DNA of 64,000 nt from Micromussa lordhowensis (Eukaryota > Cnidaria > Anthozoa > Scleractinia > Lobophylliidae), in NCBI GenBank assembly GCA_964020085.1, contig OZ026600.1, forward strand, positions 10,680,448 to 10,744,447. The letters are read 5' to 3'. The translations under genes were made by a program, and so were the position numbers. A model generated the notes under the pieces. That model saw only the letters and a list, made by a program, of their open reading frames with translations. It was not told the DNA's origin and searched no databases. Shown piece by piece: positions 57,001 to 64,000 of this stretch. Position 1 is the first letter of the stretch, and each line of letters begins with the position of its first letter.

Positions 57001-60000
57001 CTCTATGTCGCATATGAAGGCGATGAGCTCCTGCCTAAACCTGCACAGGACACCAGTCAAGTTATTCGTTAAGTCGGGACCTTGAAGCAGGTGCTCGTTC
57101 AATGACTTGCCCTCATATGTAGCAGCACAATCGAAGACCACGCGGATTTTGTCTGGCTTCTTAGGGTGGTAGACACCATGGTGAGGGATGTACCAAACTG
57201 GCTTCGTTCTTGCTTGATCACTTGTTGCGCATTCTGATTCAGGAATCTCCGGTACTCTTTCTGCGTGTCCGCTGTCTAACAATTTCTTCATGAATTCCAT
57301 GTAGTCGGAATAATACTTCTGACCCTTTCTGGACTGGAACCGCCTCTTAAGCTGATAAAGCCGGCGTAGCGCTGCATTTCTGTTGTTTGGAAGCTCTATT
57401 GGTTCTATTCTCAGAGGCAGTGGGAGCTCATAGTGGCCATCTTCACATCTGTGAATTCCCTGTTCAGCAATTCCGAGAAAGTTCCTGTCCTCTTTAGATA
57501 GACCTTGCTTCGATTTGCTCTTGTGCTCAACGAAATCAAGCTCAAACATTTGATTAATCGCAGATGGATTTATCACTTCCTTTGTTTTCCCGTTGAAAAC
57601 GAAGCTTAGTTCGCGGCTGAGACCTCCAGGAATAATTTCTCTTGCCAGGGTCCGGTGACAGATGGAGTCTAGGGTGGGGTCATCCACGGGGGTGTCTGTA
57701 GTCGCAACTGGTCCTACTATGCTCCATCCTAACAAGGAACGAACTGCGTAAGGCTCCTCACTCTTGCCTCTTATGACCTCTGTCGGTTTGATAGCTTTTG
57801 GACAATTACAACCAATAAGCAGGCCTATTTCCACTTTGTCATCGTACGGCGGGATTTTATCTTTGATCTTCATGAGATGTGGCCAGTTGTTGGCAGTTTC
57901 TGGTCTGGGAATTTGGTCTCGTCTGGACGGGATGCTTTCTCTAGCATAAGCCTTGGGCAGCTCAACCTGGGCGCGTTTGTCGAGACGCTGTATCACCAAA
58001 CCATCGACTCTTTTAACTGCAATCCTCTCGCGTCCAAGCATGGTACATAAATCTAAGCAAGTTTCGACACCCTCAATGTTGAGCTCGCGTTGCACTTGGG
58101 TGGTGACGAAGGTTGTGTCACTTGCGTCATCCAGAAGTGCGTAAACCTTGACTGTTTTCAGTGGGCTTTCTTTATGGAACAAAACGACTTGGACAATTCG
58201 ACAGTTCGTAATTACGTTACCAGGTTCTGAGGACGAATTGTTCGCTACACTGATTAAGTTCGAATTGGCAGAGTCTGAGAGTAGAGATTTCTCACTGGGG
58301 GATTCCTTCTTACTAGAGGCTTGGGGAGTGGCTAGCAGCTTTGAGTCTGGCAGTTGGTTATTTGGTTTCACTATGTGCAGGAGAGTGTGATGGCGTCTTC
58401 CGCATTCTTTGCAAGTTGCTCTATTTCTACATCCTGATGACACGTGACCATTTCCAAAGCATCCGTAGCAAAGACCCTTGCTTCGAAGAAACTCGCTGCG
58501 ATCGTCTACGGACTTCTTCAGAAACTTGTTGCACTTTACGAGAGTGTGCTGACCGTTACAAAGGGGGCAGGTCTGATTTGTTTGCTCTGCTGACGGTTTT
58601 AACGGCGGTACGGAATTGTTATGTGGTTGCGTGGATGATACCGCGAAAGCGCTTGCACTTGAACTACTGTCACCTTTGGTTGGTCTGGTTCTCCGTCCCA
58701 TTCTGAACGGGGTGTCTGATTTCTTTCTCTCCGCCCTTAAAGCATTCGGTGAGAAAATGGGATCATTCGCTAGCTCTGCCTCGTCTTTAACAAACTTCGC
58801 AAAATCTCCAAAGGTGACAATCTTCTTAGACTTCGTACGTGCCTCGTGGGCGTGCCGGCACCATTTCACTCCAGAGTATGAAGGTAGTTTGCTGCTTACA
58901 AGGCGAAGGGTTTCTGTCGAGTCGAGGTCTCCCATTGACTGCATAGTTTTCATGGCTTCTTCACAACGAACGAGGAAATCAGAAAACTCTTGGATACCAC
59001 TACTGTCTCCGTCGCTAATCTTCGGCCAGCTTCGAAGACTTGACTTGTAAGCCTCGGCGACATGGACGGGATTACCAAAGCGCTCGTCTAGCAACTTCCG
59101 GGCCCTTTCGTACGCACTGTCTGAACTCATGGCCAAGAAACCCTTCACTACTTCATTCGCCTTGCCTTTCGTGTATTTTTCAAGGAAATAGAGTCGATCT
59201 CTGTCTGAAGGCACATTACGGGAGATTATGGAGTCAAAGGCAGTTGTGAAAGCTGGATATTCAAAATAATCTCCAGAGAAAACCGGCGGCTCTTTTACCG
59301 GAAGGTGGCTAATCTTCTGCTGATTGATCATTGATGAGCTTAATTCGGTTTGCTTGGCTTGTAGGCTGACTAACTCTTGGATGGCTGTGTTAACATCGTT
59401 ACGCTGGAGTTGCAGCACAGGCTCTGAGCTCAAAGGTTCAAAATGAGGCGTAGGATGGCTTCTAGGAACGAATGGAGCAGCGCGCGGGTTGACAGAAAGG
59501 CTTCTTTCTGGTTTTAACTCCTTCTTGACACTTCTGACTGCCTCTCTATCACTGGCTGATATTTTCTCCTCCTCGAGAATTCTTTTTATTGCGCACTCTT
59601 CTGCGTTCGCGATAGCTAATTCTTTTTCGAGCTGTAATCGCCTTAACTCTCTTTCCTTTTCAAGAAATTGCATTTCAGCGTGCAACTTTGCAGACTTCGC
59701 AGCCGCATCGATCAAAGCGAGAGAAAGGTGTTTTGTAGAGGAGGAACTCAATTTTGACCTGTCAGAGGATTTGGACTTCCTACTGTGGCTCGATTTCTCA
59801 GAAGGTGTCCGACTGGATTTTCTTTCTAATGCTTGGATGCGTTCGCAGACTCTAATTCTACACTCGATGAATTCCCGATCCCGGATATCAAACCATTGGT
59901 ACGAAGCGTTCCTTTCCTCCTCGAATTCTAGCAAATCGTCAAAATCTTTATGAGCTTCATTGAGCTCGTCTTTCAACTGGTCTAAGTGAAATCTCTCTTC

Positions 60001-60294
60001 CTCCAATTGTTCAAGTGTCGTCTCTGGCGAATCACGCAACGCGTTAATTCTTTCAATTTGTTTCTTTAATCTCTTAAAGGCGGAATTTCGATTGGCGAGT
60101 TTAATTTCCAAATGATGAACCTTTCCCTTCTCAGTCATTTTTCTTCTACGTCCTGTTCTCTTTGAATGTTCAAAACGGGAAAGCTCAACGCCTGTCACGC
60201 TTTTGGGTTGCTCAATCGTTTGTGGTGTCGCGTCGCAGTCCGGATCCTGTGGTGTGTGGTTACGAAGGAATGCCGGCGCACTACAAACACTCAT
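54046..60294 (-). CDS. BEL/Pao gag-pol polyprotein, about 2082 aa
   Basis: One open frame; the first ATG is at 60292-60294 and a second candidate lies about 52 codons later at MTEKGK. Approximate order from the ATG: charged coiled-coil gag region (60-310); DUF1759-type gag region with PVFSGDYFEYPAF (about 340); zinc-finger region with CPLCNGQH and CYGCFGNGH (about 570-630); A17 aspartic protease with LLDDASDTTF (about 720); RT with IEAMFHQVKV and FYVDDG (about 1060-1180); RNase H from FSDASVKGYG (about 1360) through TDSNVVLGY; integrase with HERASHQG and CVKCQRL (1700-1740); DDE core with YCAVDYFG, RSDQGTNF and GGVWERQIRSVR (about 1770, 1830, 1885); C-terminal DUF5641-type domain (about 1980-2065). 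All catalytic residues looked for are present. It supports capsid formation, reverse transcription and integration in trans or cis. Confidence 0.96.
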   Translation of the reverse strand: MSVCSAPAFLRNHTPQDPDCDATPQTIEQPKSVTGVELSRFEHSKRTGRRRKMTEKGKVHHLEIKLANRNSAFKRLKKQIERINALRDSPETTLEQLEEERFHLDQLKDELNEAHKDFDDLLEFEEERNASYQWFDIRDREFIECRIRVCERIQALERKSSRTPSEKSSHSRKSKSSDRSKLSSSSTKHLSLALIDAAAKSAKLHAEMQFLEKERELRRLQLEKELAIANAEECAIKRILEEEKISASDREAVRSVKKELKPERSLSVNPRAAPFVPRSHPTPHFEPLSSEPVLQLQRNDVNTAIQELVSLQAKQTELSSSMINQQKISHLPVKEPPVFSGDYFEYPAFTTAFDSIISRNVPSDRDRLYFLEKYTKGKANEVVKGFLAMSSDSAYERARKLLDERFGNPVHVAEAYKSSLRSWPKISDGDSSGIQEFSDFLVRCEEAMKTMQSMGDLDSTETLRLVSSKLPSYSGVKWCRHAHEARTKSKKIVTFGDFAKFVKDEAELANDPIFSPNALRAERKKSDTPFRMGRRTRPTKGDSSSSASAFAVSSTQPHNNSVPPLKPSAEQTNQTCPLCNGQHTLVKCNKFLKKSVDDRSEFLRSKGLCYGCFGNGHVSSGCRNRATCKECGRRHHTLLHIVKPNNQLPDSKLLATPQASSKKESPSEKSLLSDSANSNLISVANNSSSEPGNVITNCRIVQVVLFHKESPLKTVKVYALLDDASDTTFVTTQVQRELNIEGVETCLDLCTMLGRERIAVKRVDGLVIQRLDKRAQVELPKAYARESIPSRRDQIPRPETANNWPHLMKIKDKIPPYDDKVEIGLLIGCNCPKAIKPTEVIRGKSEEPYAVRSLLGWSIVGPVATTDTPVDDPTLDSICHRTLAREIIPGGLSRELSFVFNGKTKEVINPSAINQMFELDFVEHKSKSKQGLSKEDRNFLGIAEQGIHRCEDGHYELPLPLRIEPIELPNNRNAALRRLYQLKRRFQSRKGQKYYSDYMEFMKKLLDSGHAERVPEIPESECATSDQARTKPVWYIPHHGVYHPKKPDKIRVVFDCAATYEGKSLNEHLLQGPDLTNNLTGVLCRFRQELIAFICDIEAMFHQVKVNEEHRDLLRFLWWEDGDLTKEPKEYRMTVHLFGATSSPGCANFALKAAANDFETEFGATAAEFLRNNFYVDDGLKSVSSVEEAVKLIANVKQMCNKGGFRLHKFVSNSKEVIKRIPEPDRADGVKELDLDLDSLPLERALGVHWCVESDCFQFNIVLQDKPCTRRGILSTVSSVYDPLGFVAPLLLDGKSILQELCRHEVDWDDPIPEDIKVKWEKWRVDLLQLQRISIPRCYKPENFGRVVNAELHHFSDASVKGYGQCSYLRLVDERQKVHCSFVMGKSRVAPLKPVTIPRLELTAAVCSVRISQQLRRELEYHIDREYFWTDSNVVLGYIRNESRRFHVFVANRVQEIQDSTSIHQWKYIESKENPADEASRGMKAQELLDSRWIAGPAFLWKKENQWQTSNIEDYDLQDDPEIKKAVAMATATNMQTTQAPPEKSSLVGRVEVFSDWHRAKRAVALCLRYVRRLRDRVRMRKRQNCNDETREVQVSDLESAELAIIRAAQSKAFKDEIGTLKETKQENDDPNSRVFAQQRKASMKRFSTLYKLDPFVDSDGILRVGGRLRRASLTDEIKFPIILPRDSHITMLIAKHFHERASHQGKGITLNEVRSNGFWVINGSSIVASLISSCVKCQRLRGAVQEQRMSDLPEDRLESTPPFTYCAVDYFGPFVIKEGRKELKRYGVLFTCMASRAIHLEIANSLETDSFMNALRRFISRRGPIRQLRSDQGTNFVGARRELKQALAEMDQQKIKTKLLEEQCDWFSFKMNVPAASHMGGVWERQIRSVRNVLSSLLQDNGRQLDDESLRTLMCEAEAIVNSRPLTVNQLADPDSPSPLTPNHLLTMKSKVVLAPPGVFQAADIYCRKRWRRVQHLANEFWSRWRKEFLLSLQQRQKWTRIRRNLCVDDVVMLKDENLPRSAWQLARVSAVYPSSDGHVRKVQVALADSCLDNTGKRVNAVRYLERPVQKLVLLMSAQTD

Positions 60295-60382
60295 CGCTAT
60301 TCCACAAACACAAAGTTCCAAAGTAAAGCAAAGTTCAAGATGAATTCATAACCGATGGCGGAATGATGTGACGATATTTTAC

Positions 60383-61160
60383 TGTAGCGTTTGCAGCGAC
60401 TAGCAAATTTCAAAACGAGGCGAAGCAAAACGAGCTCCAGGCGTGTCGCGACAAACTAGTGGGTGGGACTATTTTACAGGTCGTCTTCAACGGTAGACAT
60501 TTAAACCACGGAAAACCAAAGTTGACGGTTATCGGCGATTTATTACATCAAATAAACGATCGTAAACTGAAATAACAATATGGAACGAATTTCTATCAAT
60601 TTAGCGGAAAGGTTGCGTAACAAATAGTCAAAAACTTACACCAGACAAACTAACGATTTGGAATCGATAACACAACGAAATCGAATAACAATACATACAC
60701 TACGCTAAGATACCAAATCACACAACAAAGGAATAACAGCTCAATGATCTCGAACCTAAAAGGTGGGCGTTCACTCTAGTAACGTTAAGAACATATTCTA
60801 ATTTAGACGATTATAAACAATTCACCTTACACAAATGTTCCTTTGTGTTTCTTCGCCCATAGTTATAAAAACGTAACCTAAACAAAATGACAAATGTACT
60901 CACATATCGGTCCCGCTTGAGCCAAGGGTTAGGAAACAAAAATTAACATCAAGAGTTCAAAGGTTGACAAGGCCACGCGAGATGGAACGAAAAACTATTA
61001 CCAACGCGCAAGAGGGACGCTTTATATGCGCGTGGTGACGCTTAAAGGTCCGATTACAAAACCAATCAAAATGAAGTAAACATTGTAACTACGTTGGTAA
61101 CCAAGATATAGAGACAATTATTAACTAAGCAAAATTGACCTTTGTCTAGTGTCCTTAACA
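60383..61160 (-). repeat. BEL 5' LTR (778 bp)
   Basis: Right-hand copy. It carries the promoter for - strand transcription and is followed, in the direction of transcription, by an 88-bp leader before the ATG at 60294. No canonical TGG primer-binding site was identified beside it. Confidence 0.96.
61020..61027 (-). promoter_or_regulatory. TATA box in the BEL 5' LTR
   Basis: ATATAAAG on the - strand within GCGCATATAAAGCGTCC. Transcription would start about 30 bp further along the - strand (near 60990). The same box is at about 53772-53779 in the 3' LTR. Confidence 0.55.
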
Positions 61161-61165
61161 ATTTT

Positions 61166-62097
61166 TTTTACAAAAAATTAACAAATTCTCAAACTAAAAA
61201 TTACAATATATGATCTTTTTGTTACATAATAATTAATAACGGTTTTTTTAAATCCATCAATAATTTAAAACTATTTACAAAAGTTCATCTATAAATATTA
61301 AAATATCTTCCAATTATATATATCAGATAGTACTTTTAAATTATTAAAAAATGCATAGTGAAAAATATGTCAATAAATAGCTTCTTTAGTGTTCTCAATT
61401 TCTATATCAGTATTGCAAAAGTCCCATGATTTCCTTACAGTGGATCTAGTTCCTCTGAGACAGATTAATACGGATCTCAGAAGTGCAAAGGAGGTTCTTG
61501 CTCGTATCCATGAGATTAATTTGGCGTAGTCCTCTCCTCTCTTGATAGCAATCAGCTCTGCTAGTCTGCTGTGGTAGTTCAAGCACTCCTTTCCCATTTC
61601 ACCCGTAAAAATCAGAGGGGTGAATGTTCCATGTTCGATATAATGAGCACTCTGCTTGAGTATTGACGCTTTTTCTCGTTCTCGTGTAGACGATATATTT
61701 GCTGCAGCTCGAGGTCCCTACAGGATTTAGCATTCGGGTGACAAACTCCCAAAACCCATGTGCATGTATATCCAGTCTTGTATCCTGCGCTTTATTCGAC
61801 CCTTGTCTCAACTGTTCTCCTTCGACATCTTGGAGTACCGGTTCAGTAACTAGATCTTTGCAAACCATGTTCAGGGCAGCTTCCTTCAGCCTCTCTGCTC
61901 TGTTTTCCCAGTTTTGGGCTCGTTCTGCTCTCACTTCTTGCTGTGCCGATCTTATCAGGGAGTCTTCAGGCAGTTGATGCACCTGTGACACAATCTGCTC
62001 AACAAGGGGCGCTGTCACTTTGACTGATGAGGTATAATCAAAATTAGCATCACTGGAAGGGTTTGCTATGCCCAATCCTCCCAAATGGACTGGAAGT
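61166..62097 (-). pseudogene. Non-LTR-type reverse transcriptase, C-terminal part and 3' tail
   Basis: On the - strand the frame from about 62095 reads LPVHLGGLGIANPSSDANFD, then VTAPLVEQIVSQVHQLPEDS and a helical region. After a frame change near 61660-61690 it continues EHGTFTPLIFTGEMGKECL, then HSRLAELIA and WIRARTSFALLRSVLICLRG, ending TAA at 61370. This C-terminal arrangement belongs to a reverse transcriptase family abundant in cnidarian genomes; its formal class was not determined. It is 5'-truncated next to an AAT microsatellite, and its AT-rich 3' tail (61166-61369) is cut by the BEL insertion. Confidence 0.7.
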
Positions 62098-62150
62098 ATA
62101 ATAATAATAATCATTATAATAATCACAATAATCATAATAATCATAATCAA
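62098..62150. repeat. AAT/ATC microsatellite
   Basis: ATAATAATAATAATC and ATCATAATAATCATAATC-type repeats directly at the 5'-truncation point of the non-LTR fragment. The Ile/Met-rich start of the open frame across it is an artefact. Confidence 0.85.
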
Positions 62151-62170
62151 CTATATTGACTGAGGGTAAC

Positions 62171-62305
62171 ACAGAACAGTAGTAACTGAAGAACCAGTGG
62201 CCCTCATTTAAATATGTACAGAATAAAAAGGTGAGCTATTAAAAATTAACAATACAGATTCTCAAATATGCACCTATAATACAAAAAACTAAAATATGAG
62301 ACACT
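62171..62305 (+). repeat. 135-bp direct repeat, left copy (pLTR-like)
   Basis: ACAGTAGTAACTGAAGAACC through AAAATATGAGACACT; repeated at 63641-63775 with a few substitutions. Confidence 0.9.
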
Positions 62306-62480
62306 AATTACAATGATATCAGTTGTGACACTGAAAAAGATCAAACTGACTGGCATTCAGTATGGCGGATAACAATTTCAGTTCCGACACAAGACAAAAC
62401 TGAATGGTAACAAGTATGGAGAATTAAAATACCAATTGCGACACTGGACAGAGCCCCGTCCCAGCATAGCATCGAACAAT
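62306..62480 (+). repeat. Degenerate ~60-bp minisatellite
   Basis: Units contain ATTACAATGATATCAGTTGT, GACACTGGACA-type and AAACTGACTGGCATTCAGTA words. The same units recur at about 63860-64000 in the right-hand repeat. Confidence 0.65.
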
Positions 62481-62707
62481 AGATCTAAAACCTAGATCTC
62501 AATAGAAAACTTAAAAATTACTTACGTGAAAAACTTGGACAAAGATTCTCCGCTATAGACATTAAAGAAAATGTCATGGCAAAGTACTCAAACACCCATA
62601 ATAAGAATATACATTTATCAGCCAGAAAAACTGCCAAACGACCTTCTTAAGAAACACAACTGCAGTTAGGATCAAATACTAGAACCACATTGGCTGTTTT
62701 GAATCAG

Positions 62708-62752
62708 CCAATAACATTGCTCCACCTTCGATCCACTAAACGAGTATATAAA
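62708..62752 (+). promoter_or_regulatory. CCAAT and TATA boxes of the Penelope-like derivative
   Basis: CCAAT at 62708-62712 and TATATAAA at 62745-62752. A start near 62778 would place the hammerhead-like fold in the 5' leader, about 50 bases downstream. Confidence 0.55.
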
Positions 62753-62825
62753 CCTGAGCACAGCCCGAACTCAACGGAATGACAAGTCTTCACTAGACTT
62801 ACATTCCCCTAGATTGCAACATAGT

Positions 62826-62872
62826 AGCAACTGATGAGATCCACTAGAGGATCCAAACTACGTAGTCTTGCT
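62826..62872 (+). ncRNA. Type I hammerhead-ribozyme-like motif
   Basis: Stem I AGCAA/TTGCT (62826-62830 with 62868-62872, five perfect pairs), core CTGATGA (62831-62837), stem II GATCC/GGATC (62838-62842 with 62849-62853, loop ACTAGA), CAAA in place of GAAA (62854-62857), a very short stem III within CTACGTAG (62858-62865), and TC at 62866-62867 as the cleavage dinucleotide. Only one core position deviates: G12, which is C here and normally essential for catalysis. Short stem III is typical of animal hammerheads. The copy is probably inactive but clearly derived from a hammerhead. Confidence 0.65.
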
Positions 62873-62886
62873 TGAGAGAGAACATA

Positions 62887-63225
62887 ATGGTAGATAACCG
62901 AATACTAAATAACGAAGGCCTATTAGCCGATCCCTCAGTGCTTCAAGAAAATGAACCATCTTACCAACTGACAGTGATAATAAAATAACGAACGCTCAAA
63001 AGCAACGGTTGCCAGATCCCCCAAAAAGGCACCAAAACGAACGACCGCGCAAACCTTCACCAAGAAAACAGAATACAATGATCCACAAGCGAAAGATACA
63101 CTGTCAATCTTAGAAAACACGAGCAGCTCGAATCACGAAAAAGCACTGATGTTGCACTGATTAAGAATAGGCAACTATCAGCTAAAGAACATGCTGATAA
63201 GATCGAACGAATCCAGAAATACATG
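62887..63225 (+). pseudogene. N-terminal ORF remnant of the Penelope-like derivative
   Basis: ATG 62887 opens 33 codons (beginning MVDNRILNNEGLLADPSVL) to a TAA. After frame changes, a helical, charged segment (63110-63225, including KNRQLSAKEHADKIERI) follows. It then merges with the C-terminal remnant. This would be the start of the element's protein, with the reverse transcriptase core deleted. Weakly supported beyond the first frame. Confidence 0.4.
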
Positions 63226-63640
63226 TATCTATAAGGGCTACAGATTCGAAAGACAATCTATCCTTGATGTGCGAACACATTTCAGACCGACGGAATCTTT
63301 CCAATACACAGAATTTCCTCCTGTCACCCTCTGGGCATCAGGAAAGGCTTCATTAAAGGTGAAGCTTAAAGACTTCTTAGAACTAACTCTTCAAAGAAAA
63401 CGTTTGAAGATAACATTAGGCAATTCAAACGAAAGTTACGAGAGAGGGGTTATCCAGATAACCTTTCAGAGAAGATTCTTTCAGAAGTTAAATTCAGCGA
63501 AAGATCATCGGCGCTACAAAATCAACAAGACACACAAAAGAATTTTACTGTGTGTAACGGAATACTGCCCTTTGAAAGTCAACGATAAAACCAAAGGATC
63601 AATGGGAGTCGTGTTTGGCCTGTCTATTTTATTTACCAAC
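63195..63640 (+). pseudogene. Post-RT C-terminal region of a Penelope-like protein
   Basis: Frame 1 gives GYRFERQSILDVRTHFRPT then FQYTEF. A neighbouring frame continues with CHPLGIRKGFIKGEA, LLRTNSSKKTFEDNI, RERGYPDNLSEKILSEVKF. The first frame returns with KTHKRILL...TEYCP. This succession matches the segment after the YxDD motif in Penelope-like and related reverse transcriptases. At least two frameshifts and one stop are present, and the frame then runs into the right-hand direct repeat at 63641. Confidence 0.65.
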
Positions 63641-64000
63641 ACACAACAGTAGTAACTGAAAAACCAGTGGTCCTCATTTAAATATGTACAGAATAAAAAG
63701 GTGAGCTATTAAAACTTAATAATACAGATTCTCAAATATGCAGCTATAATACAAAAAACTAAAATATGAGACACTCTAAAATAATAAAGAGCAAATCAAA
63801 GCATTGGATCAAGTCTAATAATTAAAACAAGAAAATTAAAAATTTACCCCAGTATGGAAAATTACAAGATCAGTTCCGACTCTGGACAAGGTAACAATGA
63901 ATGGCAAACAGTATGCATAATTACAATGATATCAGTTGTGATAGTGGACAAGGTAAAACTGACTGGCATTATGTATGGTGGAGTACAATTTCAGTTCTGA
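63641..64000 (+). repeat. Right-hand pLTR-like repeat (truncated by the window)
   Basis: 63641-63775 repeats 62171-62305. After an insertion of about 140 bp, 63918-64000 aligns with 62306-62390 (ATTACAATGATATCAGTTGT in both). Confidence 0.8.

Larger units (their letters stand above)
53136..61160 (-). mobile_element. BEL/Pao LTR retrotransposon, complete and apparently intact
   Basis: This 8025-bp element has 778-bp LTRs that match base for base by eye, TG...CA ends and a 5-bp ATTTT duplication. A single polyprotein ORF on the - strand contains every expected domain, with the A17-type protease and BEL/Pao domain order (gag, protease, RT, RNase H, integrase). Identical long LTRs and an unbroken ORF indicate very recent insertion and possible autonomy. 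The 5' LTR is the right-hand copy. Confidence 0.96.
62171..64000 (+). mobile_element. Internally deleted Penelope-like element with hammerhead-like motif (runs off the window)
   Basis: A 135-bp direct repeat (62171-62305 and 63641-63775, spacing 1470 bp) brackets the unit, and similarity resumes after an insertion at about 63920, so the right repeat continues past the window. In order after the left repeat: minisatellite-like sequence, CCAAT and TATA (62708-62752), hammerhead-like fold (62826-62872), ATG (62887), short N-terminal frame, then a frame encoding only the post-RT C-terminal region of a Penelope-like protein. The RT core is missing. Long partly repeated ends (pLTRs) containing hammerheads are known for Penelope-like elements. 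Confidence 0.65.

Noticed and set aside
55381..60351. Several + strand frames of 60-154 codons
   Set aside because: They are antisense shadows of the BEL polyprotein.

Overview
The window looks like nuclear DNA from an invertebrate animal, most likely an anthozoan cnidarian (stony coral or relative). The evidence is AT-rich sequence, a large satellite array, several families of eukaryotic retroelements (BEL/Pao, Ty3/Gypsy, Penelope-like, non-LTR), Harbinger-type transposase debris, tRNA-derived SINEs and foldback MITEs. The species assignment is inference. There is no bacterial or viral genome organisation, no CRISPR array and no intact rRNA or tRNA gene. Two 200-base runs of N (8001-8200, 38201-38400) are assembly gaps.

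Layout. (1) 1-21082 is a satellite array with a monomer of about 372 bp, each monomer made of about five diverged ~74-bp subunits. It reads on the + strand to about 19330, then flips to the - strand. A last scrap lies at 24568-24857. (2) Two head-to-tail, Helitron/Helentron-like elements (21083-22248 and 22249-24567) sit precisely inside one satellite unit. They share both ends but have unrelated interiors. (3) 24858-27901 holds low-complexity DNA, an inverted pair of GGCTCGCA-type blocks and a six-copy 122-139 bp tandem repeat built on the palindrome CGACTCGAGTCG. (4) 27902-35280 is a broken Penelope-like element on the - strand. Its two halves are separated by a Ty3/Gypsy element (29392-33904) with identical 142-bp LTRs, a 5-bp target duplication and several coding breaks. 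(5) 35281-41000 carries hairpins, three foldback MITEs, a perfect 537-bp tandem duplication containing a tRNA-derived SINE, and one candidate small secreted protein gene. (6) 41771-44865 contains a promoter-like cluster and a 3-kb imperfect palindrome. The two arms look like inverted copies of a two-exon gene with matching splice sites and a shared SINE. (7) 45000-53112 is mostly non-coding, with LINE, reverse transcriptase and Harbinger transposase remnants. (8) 53136-61160 is a complete BEL/Pao retrotransposon on the - strand: identical 778-bp LTRs, 5-bp target duplication and an unbroken ORF of about 2082 residues. It interrupted the 3' tail of an older non-LTR element (61166-62097). (9) 62171 to the window end is an internally deleted Penelope-like element. 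It has long direct repeats (pLTR-like), a CCAAT/TATA promoter, a hammerhead-ribozyme-like fold, a start codon, and a reverse-transcriptase C-terminal remnant.

How it fits together. Almost everything recognisable is selfish DNA, and nesting gives an order of events: satellite first, then the Helitron-like pair; Penelope-like element, then Gypsy; non-LTR element, then BEL. Only the BEL/Pao copy looks capable of autonomous movement. Host-gene content is slight: one small secreted-protein candidate and the palindromic gene fragment pair. The observations most worth following are the ribozyme-bearing Penelope derivative at the right edge, the inverted gene duplication at 42-45 kb, and the twin Helitron-like insertion in the satellite.
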